DNA of 64,000 bases, taken from the NCBI RefSeq assembly GCF_036099295.1, contig NZ_CP107976.1, positions 6,634,001 to 6,698,000 of the forward strand. Reading direction: 5' to 3'. Positions 59,873 through 64,000 of the stretch are shown here, piece after piece. The notes beneath the pieces are model-generated. The model was given only the letters and a program-made list of their open reading frames with translations. It did not search any database and was not told where the DNA came from. Numbering within the stretch: position 1 is the stretch's first letter; every line of letters begins with the position of its first letter. Origin of the DNA: Streptomyces sp. NBC_00358 (GTDB lineage Bacteria; Actinomycetota; Actinomycetes; Streptomycetales; Streptomycetaceae). Position numbers and translations under genes: made by a program.

Positions 59873-61255
59873 CTAGGACAGCCGGCGGACGACATACGCC
59901 GAGCCGTGGTCCGCCCCCTCCTCGCCGACGTACTCCTGGCCCCGCATCTCGCACCACGCGGGGATGTCGAGGCGGGCCGCCTCGTCGTCGGACAGGACCC
60001 GGACCGTGCCGCCGACCGGCACGTCCCCGATGACCTTGGCCAGCTCGATGACGGGGATCGGGCAGCGCCTGCCCAGCGCGTCGACGACGATCGCGTCGAC
60101 GGCCGCGGGGACCTTCGTCACCGCCGTCGGCGCGCCCAGCTTCTCGCGGACCCCCGAGACCACGCCCGGGAGGACGGCGAGGAAGCGGTCGACGTCCTCC
60201 TCCGGGGTGCCGGGCGGCAGCGACACCCGCACGTTGCCCTCACTCAGGACGCCCATGGCCTTCAGGACATGGCTGGGCGTGAGGGTGCTGCTCGTACAGG
60301 ACGAGCCCGAGGAGACCGAGAAGCCCGCCCGGTCCAGTTCGTGCAGCAGGGTCTCCCCGTCGACATAGAGACAGGAGAAGGTGACGATCCCCGGGAGCCG
60401 GCGGACCGCGTCGCCGACCACCTCGACATCCGGCACCAGTGCGGGCACCCGTGCGCGGATCCGCTCCGTCAGTTCACGCAGCCGTACCGCCTCCACGGCC
60501 GCCTCCGCGCGGACGGCTCGCAGCGAAGCCGCCGCCGCCACGATCGCCGGGATGTTCTCGAACCCCGCCGCCCGCCCCGACTCCCGCTCGTCCGCGGGCC
60601 CTTGGGACGCGAACCGCACCCCTTTGCGTACGACGAGCAGTCCGACACCCGCGGGGCCGCCCCATTTGTGGGCGCTCGCCGTCAGCAGGGACCAGTCGCC
60701 CTCCACCCGTCCCCAGCCCAAAGACTGCGCCGCGTCCACCAGCAGGGGCGTCCCCGCCTCCCGGCACATCTGTGCTACCTCGGCCACCGGTTGCTCCGTG
60801 CCCACCTCGTGGTTGGCGGACTGGAGACAGGCCAGAGCGGTGTCGGGGCGCAGGGTCGCGGCAAAGGAAGAAGGGGACATCCGGCCCGCGCGGTCGACCT
60901 GGACCCGGGTCACCGCGCCGCCCGACGCCTCGTGGGCGTCTGCCGAATGGAGTACCGACGAGTGTTCGACGGCTGACACGATCAGGTGGTTTCCGACGCG
61001 CCGTCGGCCCGCCAGGGCACCCTCGATCCCGGAGTGCACCGCGCGGGTGCCGGAGGCGGTGAAGGCCAGTTCGTCGGGGCGGCAGCCCACCGCGTCGGCC
61101 GCCGCCTCGCGCGCCGCGTCGAGGAGCAGCCGGGCCCGCCGGCCCTCACGGTAGAGGCGGGCGGGATCGGCCCACCCCTCGTCGAGCGAGGCCAGCAGGG
61201 CCTGTCGGGCGACGGGGTGCAGCGGAGCCGCGGACGCGGCGTCGAAGTAGGACAC
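59873..61255 (-). CDS. Cysteine desulfurase fused to a TusA sulfur-carrier domain
   Basis: A 460-residue protein. Residues 1-375 are a class V aminotransferase/NifS fold: PLP Lys in TASAHKWGGPAGVG, SAVEHSSVLHSADAH, LVDAAQSLGWGRVEG and the persulfide Cys in VSSGSSCTSSTLTPSHVLKA. Residues 385-455 are a TusA/SirA domain (VVDALGRRCPIPVIELAKVI, with C-P-x-P). The fusion would move sulfur from cysteine to a partner, for example for thio-modified tRNA, molybdopterin or Fe-S clusters. GTG 61255 has a TAGCGT -10 element 6 bases before it. Confidence 0.95.
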   Translation of the reverse strand: MSYFDAASAAPLHPVARQALLASLDEGWADPARLYREGRRARLLLDAAREAAADAVGCRPDELAFTASGTRAVHSGIEGALAGRRRVGNHLIVSAVEHSSVLHSADAHEASGGAVTRVQVDRAGRMSPSSFAATLRPDTALACLQSANHEVGTEQPVAEVAQMCREAGTPLLVDAAQSLGWGRVEGDWSLLTASAHKWGGPAGVGLLVVRKGVRFASQGPADERESGRAAGFENIPAIVAAAASLRAVRAEAAVEAVRLRELTERIRARVPALVPDVEVVGDAVRRLPGIVTFSCLYVDGETLLHELDRAGFSVSSGSSCTSSTLTPSHVLKAMGVLSEGNVRVSLPPGTPEEDVDRFLAVLPGVVSGVREKLGAPTAVTKVPAAVDAIVVDALGRRCPIPVIELAKVIGDVPVGGTVRVLSDDEAARLDIPAWCEMRGQEYVGEEGADHGSAYVVRRLS

Positions 61256-61261
61256 GCCACC

Positions 61262-61267
61262 ACGCTA
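61262..61267 (-). promoter_or_regulatory. -10 element TAGCGT for the leaderless desulfurase transcript
   Basis: On the minus strand TAGCGT is 6 bases before GTG 61255. Confidence 0.5.
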
Positions 61268-61416
61268 GCCCGTGCTCCCAAGGGGGCGTCAGAAGCCATC
61301 CGGACTGGGGCATTCCAGGAGTCCGCGGAGTGCCTCCCAGGCGAAACAGCACTCCTTCGGGGAGTCGGGCGGCGCGTTGGGCACCCTCCCCGCGCGACCC
61401 CAAATAGCGTCCAGTA

Positions 61417-61445
61417 GGGTTTGGTCCGCATAAACATCCAAACCC
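61417..61445. repeat. Inverted repeat upstream of ctaC
   Basis: GGGTTTGG (61417-61424) and CCAAACCC (61438-61445) with a 13-base spacer, 80-110 bases before ctaC. Possible operator. Confidence 0.4.
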
Positions 61446-61525
61446 CTGCCCGACGCAGGGCGGCGACCGGACCAGCGAGAAGGCCGCAGCCAACAGCGCG
61501 GGCGAGACTCTCGGGAAGGCGCTAC

Positions 61526-62491
61526 GTGAGTCCCAACGGCTCCGACCGCTCGCCGCGGCGCCCGATGCGGCGGAAGCTGCTGCAGGCAATGACTGCGGGC
61601 CTGGTCCTGGCGACAGCCACTGGTTGCTCGTACAACTGGGAAGACTTCCCCCGCCTTGGTATGCCCACCCCGGTCACGGAGGAGGCTCCGCGGATCCTCT
61701 CCCTCTGGCAGGGCTCGTGGGCGGCCGCGCTCGCCACGGGCGTGCTGGTCTGGGGCCTGATCCTGTGGAGTGTCATCTTCCACCGGCGCAGCCGGACCAA
61801 GGTCGAAGTTCCTCCGCAGACCCGGTACAACATGCCCATCGAGGCGCTGTACACGGTGGTCCCGCTCATCATCGTCTCGGTGCTGTTCTACTTCACCGCG
61901 CGCGATGAGACGAAGTTGCTCAGCCTCAGCCCGAAGCCCGACGTCACGGTCAACGTGGTCGGCTTCCAGTGGAGCTGGGGCTTCAACTACATCGAGAACG
62001 TCCCCGGTTCCACCGGGAACGCCAAGACCGACCCGAACCTGGCCGCCATTCCGGACCGGTTCAAGAAGGACTTCCCGGCGAACGCCGGCGGTGTCTACGA
62101 CGTCGGCACGCCCGCCACGAAGAACCCGCAGACCGGCAACCCCGGTCCGACCCTCTGGCTCCCCGAGGGCAAGACGGTCCGCTTCGTCCTCACTTCGCGT
62201 GACGTCATCCACTCCTTCTGGGTGGTGCCGTTCCTCATGAAGCAGGACGTCATCCCGGGGCACACCAACTCGTTCCAGGTGACCCCGAACCACGAGGGCA
62301 CCTTCCTGGGCAAGTGCGCCGAGCTGTGCGGCGTCGACCACTCCCGGATGCTCTTCAACGTGAAGGTCGTCTCCCCCGAGCGCTACGAGGCCCACCTCAA
62401 GCAGCTCGCGGTCAAGGGACAGACCGGTTACGTCCCGGCCGGCATTGAGCAGACGGGCCACGAGAAGAACCGGGAGACGAACAACCTGTGA
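61526..62491 (+). CDS. ctaC: Cytochrome c oxidase subunit II
   Basis: A 321-residue subunit of the aa3 oxidase. It has a lipobox-like signal (LVLATATGCSYNWEDFP), two membrane helices (WAAALATGVLVWGLILWSV and LYTVVPLIIVSVLFYF) and the outer CuA domain: VIHSFWVVPFLMKQDVIPGH and LGKCAELCGVDHSRMLF supply the His, Cys, Glu, Cys, His and Met ligands. GTG 61526 has GGAAGG 7 bases upstream. It overlaps ctaD by GTGA, so the two are coupled. The electron donor in actinobacteria is the bcc complex. Confidence 0.97.
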   Translation: MSPNGSDRSPRRPMRRKLLQAMTAGLVLATATGCSYNWEDFPRLGMPTPVTEEAPRILSLWQGSWAAALATGVLVWGLILWSVIFHRRSRTKVEVPPQTRYNMPIEALYTVVPLIIVSVLFYFTARDETKLLSLSPKPDVTVNVVGFQWSWGFNYIENVPGSTGNAKTDPNLAAIPDRFKKDFPANAGGVYDVGTPATKNPQTGNPGPTLWLPEGKTVRFVLTSRDVIHSFWVVPFLMKQDVIPGHTNSFQVTPNHEGTFLGKCAELCGVDHSRMLFNVKVVSPERYEAHLKQLAVKGQTGYVPAGIEQTGHEKNRETNNL

Positions 62492-64000
62492 GCATCCTCA
62501 ACGAACCCCAGGGTGCCGACGCAGCCGAAGACTCGTACGAGAACGAGCTGCCCGTACGGCGCAAGCAGCCCGGCAGCGTCGTGATCAAGTGGCTCACCAC
62601 CACTGACCACAAGACGATCGGCACGCTCTATCTGGTGACGTCGTTCGCGTTCTTCCTCATCGGTGGCGTCATGGCGCTGCTGATGCGTGCGGAACTGGCG
62701 CGTCCCGGACTGCAGATCCTGTCGAACGAGCAGTTCAACCAGGCGTTCACGATGCACGGCACGATCATGCTGCTGATGTTCGCGACGCCGCTGTTCGCCG
62801 GTTTCACGAACTGGATCATGCCGCTCCAGATCGGCGCGCCCGACGTGGCGTTCCCGCGGCTGAACATGTTCGCCTACTGGCTGTACCTCTTCGGCTCGTC
62901 GCTCGCCGTCGGCGGCTTCCTCACCCCGCAGGGCGCGGCCGACTTCGGCTGGTTCGCCTACAGCCCGCTGTCGGACGCGGTCCGCTCGCCGGGCATCGGC
63001 GCGGACATGTGGATCATGGGTCTGGCCTTCTCCGGCTTCGGCACCATCCTCGGCGCGGTCAACTTCATCACCACGATCATCTGCATGCGCGCTCCCGGCA
63101 TGACGATGTTCCGTATGCCGATCTTCGTGTGGAACGTGCTGCTCACCGCGGTCCTGGTGCTGCTGGCCTTCCCCGTCCTCGCGGCGGCGCTGTTCGCGCT
63201 GGAGGCGGACCGAAAATTCGGGGCGCATGTCTTCGACGCGGCAAACGGCGGAGCCCTGCTCTGGCAACACCTCTTCTGGTTCTTCGGCCATCCAGAGGTG
63301 TACATCATCGCCCTGCCGTTCTTCGGCATCATCTCCGAAGTCATCCCGGTGTTCTCGCGCAAGCCGATGTTCGGTTACATGGGCCTGATCGGCGCGACCA
63401 TCGCGATCGCCGGTCTCTCCGTGACCGTGTGGGCGCACCACATGTACGTCACCGGTGGCGTTCTGCTCCCGTTCTTCTCCTTCATGACGTTCCTCATCGC
63501 CGTACCGACCGGCGTGAAGTTCTTCAACTGGATCGGAACGATGTGGAAGGGCTCGCTGTCCTTCGAGACACCGATGCTCTGGGCCGTCGGCTTCCTCATC
63601 ACCTTCACCTTCGGTGGTCTGACCGGCGTCATCCTGGCCTCGCCGCCGATGGACTTCCACGTGTCCGACTCCTACTTCGTGGTGGCGCACTTCCACTACG
63701 TCGTCTTCGGCACCGTGGTGTTCGCGATGTTCTCCGGCTTCCACTTCTGGTGGCCGAAGATGACCGGCAAGATGCTCGACGAGCGTCTCGGCAAGATCAC
63801 CTTCTGGACGCTGTTCGTGGGCTTCCACGGCACGTTCCTGGTGCAGCACTGGCTGGGTGCCGAGGGCATGCCGCGTCGTTACGCGGACTACCTCGCGGCC
63901 GACGGCTTCACCGCGCTGAACACGATCTCGACGATCAGCTCGTTCCTGCTCGGCCTGTCGATCCTGCCGTTCCTCTACAACGTGTGGAAGACGGCGAAGT
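62488..64000 (+). CDS. ctaD: Cytochrome c oxidase subunit I, 3' end cut by the window
   Basis: The catalytic subunit, seen for 504 codons (the family has about 560-580). It starts MSILNEPQGADAAEDSYENE. Heme and CuB ligands are visible: AFTMHGTIMLLMFATP (heme a His), FGHPEVYIIALPFFGI (HPEV with CuB His and cross-linked Tyr), AHHMYVTGG (CuB His pair) and VVAHFHYVVFG (heme a3 and a His). GTG 62488 overlaps the ctaC stop. The frame runs off the end of the window. Confidence 0.98.
   Translation, partial: MSILNEPQGADAAEDSYENELPVRRKQPGSVVIKWLTTTDHKTIGTLYLVTSFAFFLIGGVMALLMRAELARPGLQILSNEQFNQAFTMHGTIMLLMFATPLFAGFTNWIMPLQIGAPDVAFPRLNMFAYWLYLFGSSLAVGGFLTPQGAADFGWFAYSPLSDAVRSPGIGADMWIMGLAFSGFGTILGAVNFITTIICMRAPGMTMFRMPIFVWNVLLTAVLVLLAFPVLAAALFALEADRKFGAHVFDAANGGALLWQHLFWFFGHPEVYIIALPFFGIISEVIPVFSRKPMFGYMGLIGATIAIAGLSVTVWAHHMYVTGGVLLPFFSFMTFLIAVPTGVKFFNWIGTMWKGSLSFETPMLWAVGFLITFTFGGLTGVILASPPMDFHVSDSYFVVAHFHYVVFGTVVFAMFSGFHFWWPKMTGKMLDERLGKITFWTLFVGFHGTFLVQHWLGAEGMPRRYADYLAADGFTALNTISTISSFLLGLSILPFLYNVWKTAK

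Overview
The window is a high-GC actinobacterial chromosome segment, almost certainly from a Streptomyces. The evidence is strong G/C bias at third codon positions, many GTG starts, promoters that begin transcription at the start codon, a GlnR-type nitrogen regulon, a chitinase with a DasR-like operator, and the gene order glnII ... glnA-RDD-DUF4191-lipA-lipB ... aceE ... sucB-lpdA-pepA-cobS ... cobT-cobU ... pspA ... nadA ... erpA ... PfkB kinase ... ctaC-ctaD. As far as I recall, this order is well kept in Streptomyces, and parts of it (glnA1, DUF4191, lipA, lipB, dlaT, pepB, cobS, cobT, adoK, ctaC) are kept in Mycobacterium tuberculosis. The window therefore looks like core chromosome. I see no prophage, insertion sequence, integron, CRISPR array, tRNA or rRNA.

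Left part (1-15.2 kb): the N-terminal part of type II glutamine synthetase glnII and the complete glnA, each with a four-part GlnR box upstream. Between them lie small genes, a winged-helix protein, a lipoprotein with a DUF2252 protein, a hydrolase and the envelope-stress pair htpX-pspAB. The lipoate genes lipB and lipA follow. Middle left (15.2-25.6 kb): a helix-turn-helix/repeat regulator, an FAD oxidoreductase, a TIGR01777 epimerase, GNAT, TetR, a CvpA-trypsin (MarP-like) protease, a peptidoglycan amidase-fold protein, DUF4240 and a WYL regulator.

Central metabolism (25.6-35 kb): pyruvate dehydrogenase E1, a GntR regulator, the E2 acyltransferase with two lipoyl domains, dihydrolipoyl dehydrogenase and leucyl aminopeptidase. 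LipA and LipB make the lipoyl group that E2 carries and Lpd re-oxidises. Cobalamin nucleotide-loop genes cobS, cobT and cobU (35-43.5 kb) are spread among membrane proteins, an MprF/LysX-type lysyltransferase and two methyltransferases. Envelope stress and signalling (44-52.3 kb): DUF3043, pspA-pspAA, a histidine kinase/response regulator pair and an RND exporter. Right part (52.4-64 kb): a GH19 chitinase, nadA, erpA, a large low-complexity membrane protein, a PfkB kinase, a cysteine desulfurase-TusA fusion, and ctaC-ctaD (cut by the window end).

The most interesting signals are: two promoters that fit the LexA-independent DNA-damage pattern TTGTCRGTG-n8-TAnnnT, one driving a small unknown protein and one the WYL regulator; nested inverted repeats between nadA and erpA that could form a pseudoknot; a perfect 17-bp palindrome upstream of aceE; a 29-bp tandem repeat array upstream of the lysyltransferase; domain fusions (metallo-beta-lactamase-like with CobU, cysteine desulfurase with TusA); a membrane protein with about 320 residues of Gly/Glu/Ala repeats; and a likely CTG start codon. 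All family assignments come from reading the translated sequence, not from searches.
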